Positions 8,580-17,232 of a stretch of 64,000 bases of DNA are shown here, in pieces (position 1 is the stretch's first letter; every line of letters starts with the position of its first letter). Below the pieces are notes generated by a model. The model made no database searches and was not told the origin of the DNA. It was given only the letters and a program-made list of their open reading frames with translations. This stretch comes from an uncultured Bacilli bacterium (lineage in GTDB: Bacteria; Bacillota_I; Bacilli_A; RF39; UBA660). Where the stretch lies: positions 36,917 through 100,916 of the forward strand of contig CANQFD010000003.1 of assembly GCA_947598325.1 (NCBI GenBank), given 5' to 3'. The position numbers and the translations under genes were made by a program.

Positions 8580-9236
8580 CTAAATTTTCTGACTTTTTTG
8601 ATAATTTTTTATTAATCTAACAAGAAGTACTGCTATACATAAAATTAATACAGTTAACATTACTATTTGTGAATATGAAATTTTATTTAATCTTTTTGTA
8701 AATTGAAAAAGAATTTTTTTTCTATCTGTATTTTGATTAATAGTCCATGTATAAGTATCTTCACTAATATTATCAGCATTTGAAATTAGAACTTTAAAAG
8801 GAGTTTTAATATTTATTTGCAAAAAATTTATATCGCTTTCATTGCCAATAAGTGATGACTCATTTTGATTTTTAATTTTAACATACTGATCAATATATAT
8901 ATCAACATATTTTTTATTTTTATTATAGCTTATATTATCAATTAACTGATGATATATTTTACTTTTTAATATATATTCATCTATTGTATTGTATTTTTCT
9001 TTATATTCTATAATTATTTCATCTGAAGTTTGTTTAACTTTATATTTATCTCTATCAATTTTATTATCATCAAATATTTTTATAGTCTTATTGTATACAT
9101 TGTCATTATTATCCAATGATAAATACAAACTTTCATCTATAGACAAATCTTTATTAATATTAATATCATAGTTCCCTGAACATCCCGTTAATATAAATAT
9201 TAAGAATAAAATTAATAATTTTTTTATTTTTTTCAT
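8580..9236 (-). CDS. Lipoprotein with C-terminal transmembrane helix (LppM-like)
   Basis: A 218-residue protein with a lipoprotein signal peptide; the lipobox LTGC puts the lipidated Cys at about residue 19. The outer domain begins with a strand pattern (YDININKDLSIDESLYLSL) resembling the LppM/DUF3153 fold. A second membrane helix (about 190-207, IVMLTVLILCIAVLLVRLI) is followed by a short basic tail, so it is anchored at both ends. It is last in a four-gene operon, with its ATG two bases from the stop of the gene before. Function unknown. Confidence 0.7.
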   Translation of the reverse strand: MKKIKKLLILFLIFILTGCSGNYDININKDLSIDESLYLSLDNNDNVYNKTIKIFDDNKIDRDKYKVKQTSDEIIIEYKEKYNTIDEYILKSKIYHQLIDNISYNKNKKYVDIYIDQYVKIKNQNESSLIGNESDINFLQINIKTPFKVLISNADNISEDTYTWTINQNTDRKKILFQFTKRLNKISYSQIVMLTVLILCIAVLLVRLIKNYQKSQKI

Positions 9237-9237
9237 A

Positions 9238-10137
9238 TTATACCCTCTTTATTAAATAATAATGTAATGTCTGATTATTAATTGTATTTTGATCCCAATC
9301 AGAACCAGTTCTATTAGCTTTTAATACATTTCCATAAGCGTTGGAAGAACTTGGACATATATAATCATAGTTACTATCATTTGGATCAGCAATTATATAT
9401 TTACCTTCTAAATTTATATTATATATTACTATGAATGTATCACCACATGTTAAATTTGAATCTTCTTTTGCATCTACCTCTGCTATAACAATTCCACCAT
9501 TTACTATAGCATTACTAACATCAAGACTAGATATTTCAGAAATTTCAATTCCTGCATATCTATCTTTTAATGCATTAAATACATCTACTATGTTGACAGA
9601 CTCACTACAATTGTTTGCTTCATCAGATAAATATAAATCCATTATATCTACTGGAGAAATATTACTATCTAATAGAGATGATATTGCCATTGAAACTGAT
9701 GTTATAGGTGCACCATATTTATTCATATATGAATTTTCATAAATACTACATGTTAATTTTTTTGATCCTATTAACTTATTATTTTGATTATAATAATAAA
9801 ATTTATTACCTTGATATGTTTTATAATAATTATCTGGCTCTATTTCATATATATCTTCATAATATTCATTTGAATTATGTGAATTATTATAATTAATGAT
9901 ATCTTTTTTTAACTTCATTCTTTTTATTCCATCTATATTTGAATTGTATATGCAACTATTAAGATTAAAAACATTTAAAATAAGTAATGTTAGTAAAAGT
10001 ACAATTTCAATGATTATAAAGTGTTTCATATTATATTTTTTTCTATTTAAAAATATTAAAAAAGGAATAATAATAACTATTAGCAACTTTAAAATAAGAA
10101 AAATATATAATATTACAACATTATCGCAAAAATTCAT
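9238..10137 (-). CDS. Membrane protein with C39-like domain lacking catalytic Cys and His
   Basis: 299 residues: two membrane helices (about 8-30 and 38-59), a linker, then a C-terminal papain-fold domain (about 135-299) resembling that of the protein at 10942-12126. Where that neighbour has GCLVTSVSI this one has GAPITSVSM, replacing the nucleophile Cys with Ala. Where the neighbour has CGQHWVAII this one has CGDTFIVIY, replacing the His with Thr. The ADP motif is kept (IIADPND). It is therefore probably an inactive binding paralogue. Strong site AGGAGG before the ATG; second-last gene of the operon. Confidence 0.65.
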   Translation of the reverse strand: MNFCDNVVILYIFLILKLLIVIIIPFLIFLNRKKYNMKHFIIIEIVLLLTLLILNVFNLNSCIYNSNIDGIKRMKLKKDIINYNNSHNSNEYYEDIYEIEPDNYYKTYQGNKFYYYNQNNKLIGSKKLTCSIYENSYMNKYGAPITSVSMAISSLLDSNISPVDIMDLYLSDEANNCSESVNIVDVFNALKDRYAGIEISEISSLDVSNAIVNGGIVIAEVDAKEDSNLTCGDTFIVIYNINLEGKYIIADPNDSNYDYICPSSSNAYGNVLKANRTGSDWDQNTINNQTLHYYLIKRV

Positions 10138-10149
10138 ATATTATTCCTC

Positions 10150-10929
10150 CTAACAACCTATTATCTTTTCATACTTTCCATTAACGTATTTATACATCGC
10201 ATGACAATCATTTCTAATATCCCCATATCTTGTTTTATTAACTATTATTTCATATATATTATCTTCATTATAATCTATAATATTTGTTAAATATATTGCT
10301 TTTTCTGATAATTCTTTATTAACATCAACTATAACTTTATCAACAATTTTAATATTATTATTTATAACACAAAATATAATTGAAAAGGCTACATCTTTTT
10401 CACCTTCAGTATAAAAATTACTAATATTAAATAAATAGTCTTCATTTCCATCATTATTAATATCAATAACATTTTTATAAGTAAGCATATTGTTAATAGA
10501 AATATCTATAGAATATTTGTTTAAAACATCATTTATATATTGCTCGTCATATTCTGTTATTGTATCCATCATTTCTAAATTTCCTACTTTTACCTTTTTA
10601 GGACCAATTACTGATAAGACATTACTATTCATTTCTATGTTTTCATAATTTTTGCTATATATTTCTAAACCATCTTTTGTTAAATTTAAATAAGCATTTT
10701 CTAATATTTGATTATAGCCATTATAAACGTATGCTTCTTTAAATGATAATCTTTTCAATTTATTTAAATTTGATTCCATCCACTTATTATCTTTATATTT
10801 CCATACTGTACTATTGCCAATAATCATATATGTTGAATTTTTCTCTATTATTGATAAATATATAATATAAAATAATATATTTAGTATCGAGAATATGAGC
10901 ATTAATATTAATATTTTTTTATATTTCAT
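10150..10929 (-). CDS. Membrane-anchored protein with a DxNxDGxxD calcium-type loop
   Basis: About 259 residues, with one N-terminal membrane helix (about 6-28) and an extracytoplasmic domain. It contains DINNDGNEDYLF (about 163-174), the calcium-binding loop typical of VCBS/FG-GAP repeats, and a related DYNEDNIYEIIV later. A GTG at 10941 would also be open, but GGGTGA sits just before ATG 10929, so that start was chosen. It directly follows the peptidase gene and precedes the inactive C39 paralogue. Function unknown, perhaps ligand binding at the cell surface. Confidence 0.65.
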   Translation of the reverse strand: MKYKKILILMLIFSILNILFYIIYLSIIEKNSTYMIIGNSTVWKYKDNKWMESNLNKLKRLSFKEAYVYNGYNQILENAYLNLTKDGLEIYSKNYENIEMNSNVLSVIGPKKVKVGNLEMMDTITEYDEQYINDVLNKYSIDISINNMLTYKNVIDINNDGNEDYLFNISNFYTEGEKDVAFSIIFCVINNNIKIVDKVIVDVNKELSEKAIYLTNIIDYNEDNIYEIIVNKTRYGDIRNDCHAMYKYVNGKYEKIIGC

Positions 10930-10941
10930 AAATTCACCCAC

Positions 10942-12126
10942 TTATTGTTTTACTTTAAATAATGCTACTTGGTTTGACCCCGATGCAAAGCATGGATACT
11001 TTGATGCTGTTAAATTTGTACTTGTTGATCCTGGATCTGCCATAATAATTTTTGAGCCTTCAACACCTATTATTGCAACCCAGTGTTGTCCACAATTTGG
11101 ACTTTTTACCTCTGCTACGGGATAATAACCTTGCTGTATGTAATTTTTTAATTGTCTTGCTTTTGCTGTTATATTTCCTGTAACTGTTCTTTGACCTTTA
11201 TATTCAAAGTTTGGCGCTATACTTTTCCAGCCAGTCCATGTAAATGCTCCACTAGAAGTCAATCCGCCATTCTTTTTTATTGTTGTTATAAATACACCTG
11301 GATCATAATTGGCTACAGTTGCAGTATTAGAATTTGCAACTTGAATAGATACAGATGTTACAAGACATCCTATCGCAGATACTGTTCTTGAACCCATAGG
11401 AATTGATTTCCAGTCTCCCTCATATTGTTTCCATGAAAGAAAATCTCCTGTGTTTGAAGATGTATATGTTTTTGCATTTGAAGTTTCTGATTTTGGAACA
11501 TATACAATATTATATTTTGACTTTGCTAATATCGTATTATATTTACATGAATAAGTATCACCTGATAAAAAGTATCCTGATTCATTATAACCTAAAACAA
11601 GGCGTGTTAATATTGGTGCAAAGAATAGAGCTAAAGTTGCAAGTAGTCTCTTGAAAAATTTGGTTGAAGCTTTTTTTAATGCTTGCTGATCTGATAATAT
11701 TGTCGCTTTTGAAAAATCTAGTGTGCCAAATAATATTAAAAGTATAGGTCCTGCTATATAAAAAACAGTCATTACATTATTGATTAAATTATCTATGGTA
11801 TCATTAAATATTTTTCCACAATTTTCCTCATTATCTTTTAAAATTACATCTACTTTATCCTGTGTATTTTCACAACTAATTTTATGTTCTTTAGCAGTAA
11901 ACAAATTAGATAAAATTACATTTTTTTGTAAATTTAAATCATTACACATATTTACTACTTTACTATCTTCTGTTTTAGTACAATCAATATTTAATAATTT
12001 ATCTGTAATTTGATAATATTCATCTACATCTTTTTCTATATCTGCACAGCTTTGTGCAGAAACGTTAATAACGTTGAAAAAAAAGCTTAACAATAAAATT
12101 GTAATGATAAAATATATTTTTTTCAT
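10942..12126 (-). CDS. Fusion of a two-helix (TrbC/VirB2-like) membrane domain and a C39-like peptidase
   Basis: 394 residues: a signal peptide (about 1-24), a Cys-rich outer segment (about 25-100), then two membrane helices (about 115-135 and 155-177) around a conserved FGTLDFSKA linker. This pair is like the TrbC/VirB2 or holin-like domain of Firmicutes. The C-terminal papain-fold domain (about 240-394) has Cys in GCLVTSVS, His in GQHWVAI and Asp in MADPGS, so it may be an active C39-type peptidase. It is first in a four-gene operon with a good promoter. Substrate unknown; bacteriocin-type leader cleavage is known for C39, but there is no ABC transporter here. Confidence 0.7.
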   Translation of the reverse strand: MKKIYFIITILLLSFFFNVINVSAQSCADIEKDVDEYYQITDKLLNIDCTKTEDSKVVNMCNDLNLQKNVILSNLFTAKEHKISCENTQDKVDVILKDNEENCGKIFNDTIDNLINNVMTVFYIAGPILLILFGTLDFSKATILSDQQALKKASTKFFKRLLATLALFFAPILTRLVLGYNESGYFLSGDTYSCKYNTILAKSKYNIVYVPKSETSNAKTYTSSNTGDFLSWKQYEGDWKSIPMGSRTVSAIGCLVTSVSIQVANSNTATVANYDPGVFITTIKKNGGLTSSGAFTWTGWKSIAPNFEYKGQRTVTGNITAKARQLKNYIQQGYYPVAEVKSPNCGQHWVAIIGVEGSKIIMADPGSTSTNLTASKYPCFASGSNQVALFKVKQ

Positions 12127-12145
12127 AATTATATCCTCTTATAAG

Positions 12146-12174
12146 ATTATATAATATAGTTAAAATATTTACAA
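12146..12174 (-). promoter_or_regulatory. Promoter of the envelope operon
   Basis: Minus strand: TTGTAA (12174-12169), 17 bases, TATAAT (12151-12146), 20 bases before the start of the peptidase-fusion gene. Confidence 0.75.
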
Positions 12175-12200
12175 GAAAAAAAAGAAAGTAAAATACTTTC
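12174..12200 (-). terminator. hpf terminator
   Basis: Arms GAAAGTA / TACTTTC (12184-12190 and 12194-12200) followed by a long T-run on the minus strand, right at the hpf stop. It shares its T-run with the -35 box of the next promoter. Confidence 0.85.
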
Positions 12201-12718
12201 TATTCAGTTTCAATGACACCATAATTGCCATCTTTTCTTTTATATAAAACACATATATTTCCTGAATTAACATCTTTAAATACAAAGAACGAATGACCTA
12301 ACATATTCATTTGTAATATTGCTTCTTCTTCATCAATAGGTTTCAATTCAATATTTTTTCTTTTAACAATTGTTTCTTCTGATTCTTCTTCATCTTGATA
12401 GAAATCATCAATAAATGTCTTACTTATCTTTGAATTGATCTTATCTTTATTCTTTCTTATTTGTCTTTCTAATTTATCAACTATTATATCAATAGCAGAA
12501 TATAAATCCTCATGAGTTACTTCATTTCTTAATGTAAAATGCTTTGTTGGAATAGTAACTTCTATCGTCTGCATTCTTCCATTTAGTTTTGTTGAAACGT
12601 ATGCCTCAATATCATCTGATTGTTGAAAGTACTTGTCTAACTTATTAAGTTTACTTTCAATATAATTCTTTATTGCCTGAGTATTCTCAATTTTTTGACT
12701 TCTGATAACATATTTCAA
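12200..12718 (-). CDS. hpf: Ribosome hibernation promoting factor, long form
   Basis: Long HPF dimerises 70S ribosomes into inactive 100S particles in stationary phase. The N-terminal S30AE domain (about 1-100) begins KYVIRSQKIENTQAIKNYIE. After a short acidic linker, the C-terminal dimerisation domain (about 118-172) has the usual PIDEEEAILQMNMLGHSFFVF. An ATG 27 bases further upstream of TTG 12718 abuts AAGGAG and an even earlier one has no site, so TTG with AAGGAG nine bases away is the likely start, giving 172 residues. Confidence 0.93.
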   Translation of the reverse strand: MKYVIRSQKIENTQAIKNYIESKLNKLDKYFQQSDDIEAYVSTKLNGRMQTIEVTIPTKHFTLRNEVTHEDLYSAIDIIVDKLERQIRKNKDKINSKISKTFIDDFYQDEEESEETIVKRKNIELKPIDEEEAILQMNMLGHSFFVFKDVNSGNICVLYKRKDGNYGVIETE

Positions 12719-12753
12719 AATTATCATCTCCTTTTTAGAATTATAACACATAA

Positions 12754-12780
12754 AATAAAAAACTACTATACAATAGCAGT
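12754..12780 (-). terminator. cspA terminator
   Basis: Arms 12762-12769 and 12773-12780 (ACTGCTAT / ATAGTAGT with one G-U pair), three-base loop, then a T-run on the minus strand. It overlaps the cspA stop. Confidence 0.8.
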
Positions 12781-12993
12781 TAATTCTTCTTCTTTTATTG
12801 CTTTTACATTTGTAGCTTGTAAGCCTTTTTCTGTTTTTATTAAATCAAACTCAACAGTTTGACCTTCTGATAAAGTTTTATAACCTTCTTGATTAATTGC
12901 AGTATAGTGAACAAAAATATCTTCATCCACTGAACCGTTTATAAATCCATACCCCTTTTCATTATTAAACCACTTTATTATTCCTTTTGACAT
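12766..12993 (-). CDS. cspA: Cold shock protein, CspA family
   Basis: A 75-residue single-stranded nucleic acid-binding protein with the cold-shock beta-barrel. RNP1 is KGYGFI (about 13-18) and RNP2 DIFVHY (about 25-30). It is a little longer than most (65-70) because of a short acidic tail. GAAGGAGG lies before the ATG. The long AT-rich leader is typical of cold-shock genes, whose leaders often regulate stability and translation, but no fold was assigned. Confidence 0.93.
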   Translation of the reverse strand: MSKGIIKWFNNEKGYGFINGSVDEDIFVHYTAINQEGYKTLSEGQTVEFDLIKTEKGLQATNVKAIKEEELTAIV

Positions 12994-13286
12994 TTTTTAT
13001 TCCTCCTTCTCATGCCTACAATATAAATATACATCCTAAACATAACACAATTCAAGAAATTTCAATCCAAAAAAAACGACATATTTTTTTCAGGCATTAT
13101 TTATAATAACAATATTTTTCAATAAAATATTTTTTTCTAACAAATTAGACGTTTTTTTCGTTTTTTTCGATAATTTTAACAAAAAAATTAATAAAATTTT
13201 AAATAAATCAAATATTAATATATATTTTTTAAAATTTTAATATATATATAATAATTATGATATTATTAAAATGCAGGGTGATTATT
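12994..13286. other. Divergent intergenic region, cspA / agrB
   Basis: About 290 bases of extremely AT-rich DNA. It should contain the cspA leader and the agrBD promoter. Notable is a repeated CGTTTTTTT unit (about 13149-13166, followed by CGA), which could be part of a regulator site. LytTR regulators bind direct repeats, but no clear LytTR consensus was found. Confidence 0.35.
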
Positions 13287-13898
13287 TTGAAAAATGCGTT
13301 AATTAACAAATGTATGAATTTAATAAGATCTTATAATAAAAATTATACAAAGAAACAACTTGATACAATTAAATATGGACTTGAGGGATTATATTTAACT
13401 ATAACTAAATTAATTATAATTTTTATAGTATCCATTGTGCTTGGTATATTTAATGAAGTATTATGTTTAATTGTTACTTTTAATATAATTAGACTATTTT
13501 CATTTGGTGTACATGCGAAAAAGAGCTCACACTGTATGATTTCATCGCTTATATTTTTCATTACATTTCCATTAATATGTAAATATGTTACTATTTCTAA
13601 AGAATTAAAAGAGATTTTAGCGATTCCGTTAGTTATATTAATAGGAATTTATTCCCCTGCTGATACGGAAAAAAGACCATTAAAAGACAAGAAAAAAAGG
13701 ATAATATATAAAATACTATCTATTATTATAGCTAGCATATTTATGATTTTATCCATAAAAATACAAAATAATACTTTATCTAACAATTTTATGTTTGCAG
13801 TTATAATTCAGATAATAATTATTTTGCCAATAACTTATAAGATTTTTGGTGTCTCTTATAAGAATTATAAAAAATATGAAAATAATAAGGAGGATTAG
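13287..13898 (+). CDS. agrB: AgrB-type peptide-processing membrane protease
   Basis: AgrB cleaves the AgrD precursor and forms the thiolactone of the autoinducing peptide. The catalytic pair is present, His and Cys seven residues apart in FGVHAKKSSHCMISS, followed by the family motif SPADTEKRP. Several membrane helices alternate with basic loops. An ATG at 13257 is open, but AGGGTGAT sits just before TTG 13287, so that start was chosen (203 residues). agrD follows after two bases. Confidence 0.92.
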   Translation: MKNALINKCMNLIRSYNKNYTKKQLDTIKYGLEGLYLTITKLIIIFIVSIVLGIFNEVLCLIVTFNIIRLFSFGVHAKKSSHCMISSLIFFITFPLICKYVTISKELKEILAIPLVILIGIYSPADTEKRPLKDKKKRIIYKILSIIIASIFMILSIKIQNNTLSNNFMFAVIIQIIIILPITYKIFGVSYKNYKKYENNKED

Positions 13899-13900
13899 AA

Positions 13901-14020
13901 ATGAAAAGCTTTTTAGTTGGTGCTTTAGCAACAATTGGTACTATTTTAGGAACAATTGGTACTAGTGCTTGTGTTATAGCTATTTTTGATGAACCAGAAA
14001 TGCCTGATTCATTACAATAA
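13901..14020 (+). CDS. agrD: AgrD-type autoinducing peptide precursor
   Basis: A 39-residue precursor with AAGGAGG before its ATG, two bases after agrB. It has a hydrophobic N-terminal helix (about 1-20), a core with a single Cys (TSACVIAIF) and an acidic Pro-containing tail (DEPEMPDSLQ) like the DEVEVP or QPEEP tails of known AgrD peptides. Cleavage before the tail would give a ring of Cys plus five residues (CVIAIF); a ring ending at Ile (CVIAI) would match the usual size. The exact product is inference. Too short for routine gene calling. Confidence 0.88.
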   Translation: MKSFLVGALATIGTILGTIGTSACVIAIFDEPEMPDSLQ

Positions 14021-14055
14021 AAACAATAGATTTTAAAAATCTATTGTTTTTTATT
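14021..14055. terminator. Shared bidirectional terminator, agrD / agrC
   Basis: Complementary 14-base arms (14021-14034 and 14036-14049) flanked by A and T runs, located exactly between the converging agrBD and agrCA units; the agrC stop lies just beyond. Confidence 0.85.
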
Positions 14056-15343
14056 TTAGGCTAATCATAACAGTTTGTTTAAATAAATCTTTGCCTATAT
14101 CATTAAATGTTTCTATTTTTGAATTGTTTTTAGATATATCTTTTACTATAGATAATCCAAATCCATGCCCTGCACCTTTTGTTGTAAATCCTTTTTTACC
14201 TATTTTTTCTATATTTACACTTTTATCATATGTGTTACCTATTGTTATAATTAAATAATTATCGTCTATCTTCATGTCTATTTCTATCTCTTTTTTATCT
14301 GCTTTTGATGATGCTTCTATTGCATTATCTAAAAACACTCCAAATAGTTTTGTTATATCTCTATACATTGATACATCAAAGCTTTCTTCAAATACATTTT
14401 TTACTTCTTTATCTATATATAAAAATGGTCTAATTCCTAATTCTTCCATTTTTCCTAATTTGTGATATATTAAACCCTTTATACCTCCATCTGGAAAATA
14501 ACTTAATTGTTCGACAGTATAATTCTTTCCACCTTTTTGTTCTTTAATTATAGTTTCTAAATATTCCTTTAATTTTTTCTTATTATCTATATATCCATTT
14601 AAAACCATTAGTTGATTATTATACTCATGATTCTTTTTACCTTGTTCATTTATTATTTTTTCATATTTTGACACATATTCTAACATCATATTATATTCTT
14701 TTTCTATATTATCTTTTGTTATCTTATTATAAATAATTATTACACTCATTAATATAACAAATATTATCATTCCTATATTTATATAATAAGATAAATTTTT
14801 TTCATACGTAAAATAATTATTTGTTATTAACATTATAATTATTATTGTAAATAAACATATATATACTTTCATTTCATAATTATTTAATAATTTTCCTTCG
14901 TGCTTTTGTACAAATTTTTGTAATGGTTTTATCTTTGATATTAGACAATTTACGAAAGTATTAATTACTGAAAATAATAACATTGAATATTCAAAGTTGT
15001 TATAATTCTCTGTGGAATATTTAAACAAAAATAACATTATAGCTGTTAGTATTATTTCAACAGCATAAATTAAAAAAACATATATCAAACTATAATAAAT
15101 AGACTTCCCTAAATTCTTTTTAAACAAAATAAAATAATTAGTTAGTATTATAACAATAAGACTAAACATTACTCTTGTAGCAAATGTAAAAAACATAGTA
15201 TTTATTGTAAGTAATATAGTTGTAATAAATACAAATAACACTATTTCTTTCTTTTTAAACCTATTTCCTGTCAAGTTTTTTAATATATATACTATTCCTA
15301 TTGATGAAATTAATGTACTTAATACTATATTTATCATATTCAT
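14051..15343 (-). CDS. agrC: AgrC-type sensor histidine kinase
   Basis: A 430-residue receptor kinase for the autoinducing peptide. The N-terminal half has six or so membrane helices (about 5-205), followed by a coiled coil. The H-box is KKNHEYNNQLMVL (His about 243). The GHKL ATPase domain has the N-box LDNAIEAS (about 337-344) and G-box GHGFGLSIV (about 394-402). This is the HPK10 class used in agr and competence systems. It is co-transcribed with the regulator 24 bases upstream and faces agrBD tail to tail. Confidence 0.92.
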   Translation of the reverse strand: MNMINIVLSTLISSIGIVYILKNLTGNRFKKKEIVLFVFITTILLTINTMFFTFATRVMFSLIVIILTNYFILFKKNLGKSIYYSLIYVFLIYAVEIILTAIMLFLFKYSTENYNNFEYSMLLFSVINTFVNCLISKIKPLQKFVQKHEGKLLNNYEMKVYICLFTIIIIMLITNNYFTYEKNLSYYINIGMIIFVILMSVIIIYNKITKDNIEKEYNMMLEYVSKYEKIINEQGKKNHEYNNQLMVLNGYIDNKKKLKEYLETIIKEQKGGKNYTVEQLSYFPDGGIKGLIYHKLGKMEELGIRPFLYIDKEVKNVFEESFDVSMYRDITKLFGVFLDNAIEASSKADKKEIEIDMKIDDNYLIITIGNTYDKSVNIEKIGKKGFTTKGAGHGFGLSIVKDISKNNSKIETFNDIGKDLFKQTVMISLK

Positions 15344-15367
15344 TCTTTATTTCAACTCCTTATTGTA

Positions 15368-16009
15368 TTATATCAGTTGGTTATTAATAATCTCTGAATC
15401 TTTGACTTTATTTATATTTATAAATCTATCTTTTATCTTAACAAATCTATCATCTAAATCTTTAGTTATTGAAATCATTGGAATACTAACTTCATATTTG
15501 TTATCTTCAGTTTTAATTATTGTCTTTCTTTTGTTATTATCATATTTAATATAAAGTATTTCGTTATAATGAATATTATAATGTTTATTTCTAATTTCAA
15601 TATCTAAAATTTTAGATTCAGGATAAATATCCAATATTGATCGTATTTCGTTTGATAAACATGCCTCATAATTATCAAATTTTGAAATAAAATTATATAT
15701 TAATAATTTTGATTTTAGTGTATATGGTAAATATTCAGTATGTGCGGTTGAAATTATTATAAAACTATCCAAATCATTTTCTCTAATTTTTCTTGATATT
15801 TCTATTCCTGATATATTTTTTAACTCTATGTCTAAAATATAAATCTTTTTCATATTTTTTTCTTTTATTAGTTTTTTTAAATCGTCATTGTATTCTGTAA
15901 ATGGATGTATTTTATAATTTATATTATTATTAAACATTGTTTTGTTTATAATATTAATATTTTTTTGAAGGATTATTTTATTATCTTCACATACAATAAA
16001 ATTTAGCAT
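15368..16009 (-). CDS. agrA: AgrA-type LytTR response regulator
   Basis: 213 residues: a receiver domain (about 1-120; acidic pocket EDN at 8-10, phospho-acceptor Asp in ILDIEL about 60, conserved Thr in STAHTEY) and a LytTR DNA-binding domain (about 130-213, with YIKYDNNKRKTIIKT and RFVKIKDRFIN). It should be activated by AgrC and bind repeats in the agr promoter. GGAGGGGTAAAA precedes the ATG. A TATAAT box is visible about 30 bases upstream. Confidence 0.92.
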   Translation of the reverse strand: MLNFIVCEDNKIILQKNINIINKTMFNNNINYKIHPFTEYNDDLKKLIKEKNMKKIYILDIELKNISGIEISRKIRENDLDSFIIISTAHTEYLPYTLKSKLLIYNFISKFDNYEACLSNEIRSILDIYPESKILDIEIRNKHYNIHYNEILYIKYDNNKRKTIIKTEDNKYEVSIPMISITKDLDDRFVKIKDRFININKVKDSEIINNQLI

Positions 16010-16085
16010 TTTTACCCCTCCTAACCAACCATTATCGATTATATCACATTATTACCATATTTTGGAAAGTTTTGTCGAATTAGAA

Positions 16086-16126
16086 AAATAAAAAAGTTAA
16101 TTATTTTTTCTTTATAATTAACTTTT
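16086..16126 (-). terminator. tagO terminator
   Basis: Arms of 13 bases (16092-16104 and 16114-16126) and a T-run on the minus strand. It contains the end of the tagO reading frame. Confidence 0.85.
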
Positions 16127-17174
16127 CTTTCATTTCTTTTTGGAGTTTTTTTCTATCAAATAAGATATCTGTTGTTAGTACAAACCACATTATAATTATA
16201 AACAAAATCGCATATATTATCTGACCTAGTTTAACATTACCAAGAACATATACTAGGGATGCGAAAGAGAATAATATATTTATTGCATATATAATTAATA
16301 CTGATTTAACTTGGCTAGATGTCATTTGAAGTAATTGATGGTGTAAATGTTGTTTATCTCCTTTTGTTGGAGATTCTTTCTTTATTAATCTTCTTAATAT
16401 TGCGAATAGTGTATCTAATATAGGTATTGCTAGTATTAAAACTGGAACTACAAAGGATGTTATTGTTATATTTTTAAAGCCTAATAGTGATATAACCGCT
16501 ATCATATAGCCTAAAAACATGGACCCACTATTTCCTAAAAATATTTTAGCGGGGTGAAAATTATGTAATAGAAAACCTAAGGTTGCACCTGTCATTATTA
16601 AAGTTAATGATGCATCTAATCCATTATATATTCCCATTGAATAAATAATTATTGATATTGTTATAAAAAATATTGTTGCTATTCCTGAAGCTAGTCCATC
16701 AAGTCCGTCTATAAAATTCATACAATTTATTATAGCAACAATGAATATTACTGTTAAAGGCTTTGCTAATGAACCAAAATTAATATATATACCATATGCT
16801 GAAACATCATACATTATTATTCCACCATAACAAACTACTACTAATGCTGCAGCTATCTGTCCTACAAATTGTACTTTTGCAGGTAGTCTTTTTATATCAT
16901 CAAATATTCCTGTTAATAACATTATTATTCCACCTATTAGTATTGATATCATTTGTGGAGTTTGATTACAGAAAAGCATGTATCCTAGTAAAAATCCTAA
17001 AAATATACCAACACCGCCTAGTTTGGGAATTGGAGTTTTATGAATATGTCTTCCACCTGGCATATCAATTGCACCTATATGAAATGCTATTCTTTTAATA
17101 AATGGTATTATTAGTGCTACAAATATAAAAACTATTAATATTATTTTTATATTATCAAATAAGTTACTGCTCAT
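16101..17174 (-). CDS. tagO: Undecaprenyl-phosphate N-acetylhexosamine-1-phosphate transferase (TagO/WecA type)
   Basis: An integral membrane enzyme of 357 residues that transfers a sugar phosphate, normally GlcNAc-1-phosphate, to undecaprenyl phosphate, the first step of wall teichoic acid or related polymers. Family signatures are PKLGGVGIFLG (about 49), the DD motif in GIFDDIKRLPAK (about 88), NFIDGLDGLASG (about 152), GNSGSMFLGY (about 212) and the cytoplasmic HxHH-type loop KQHLHHQLL (about 277). About ten membrane helices. Placement next to mbl suits a role in wall elongation. Confidence 0.92.
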   Translation of the reverse strand: MSSNLFDNIKIILIVFIFVALIIPFIKRIAFHIGAIDMPGGRHIHKTPIPKLGGVGIFLGFLLGYMLFCNQTPQMISILIGGIIMLLTGIFDDIKRLPAKVQFVGQIAAALVVVCYGGIIMYDVSAYGIYINFGSLAKPLTVIFIVAIINCMNFIDGLDGLASGIATIFFITISIIIYSMGIYNGLDASLTLIMTGATLGFLLHNFHPAKIFLGNSGSMFLGYMIAVISLLGFKNITITSFVVPVLILAIPILDTLFAILRRLIKKESPTKGDKQHLHHQLLQMTSSQVKSVLIIYAINILFSFASLVYVLGNVKLGQIIYAILFIIIMWFVLTTDILFDRKKLQKEMKEKLIIKKK

Positions 17175-17203
17175 AACATCACCTAATTTAATTATAACAT
17201 AAT

Positions 17204-17232
17204 ATTAAAAAAAATAAGTATTAAACTTATTT
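17204..17232 (-). terminator. mbl terminator
   Basis: Arms AAATAAGT / ACTTATTT (17212-17219 and 17225-17232), five-base loop, T-run on the minus strand; overlaps the mbl stop. Confidence 0.85.

Noticed and set aside
13140..13170. LytTR/AgrA binding repeats before agrB
   Set aside because: Repeated CGTTTTTTT is visible but does not fit the LytTR consensus well.
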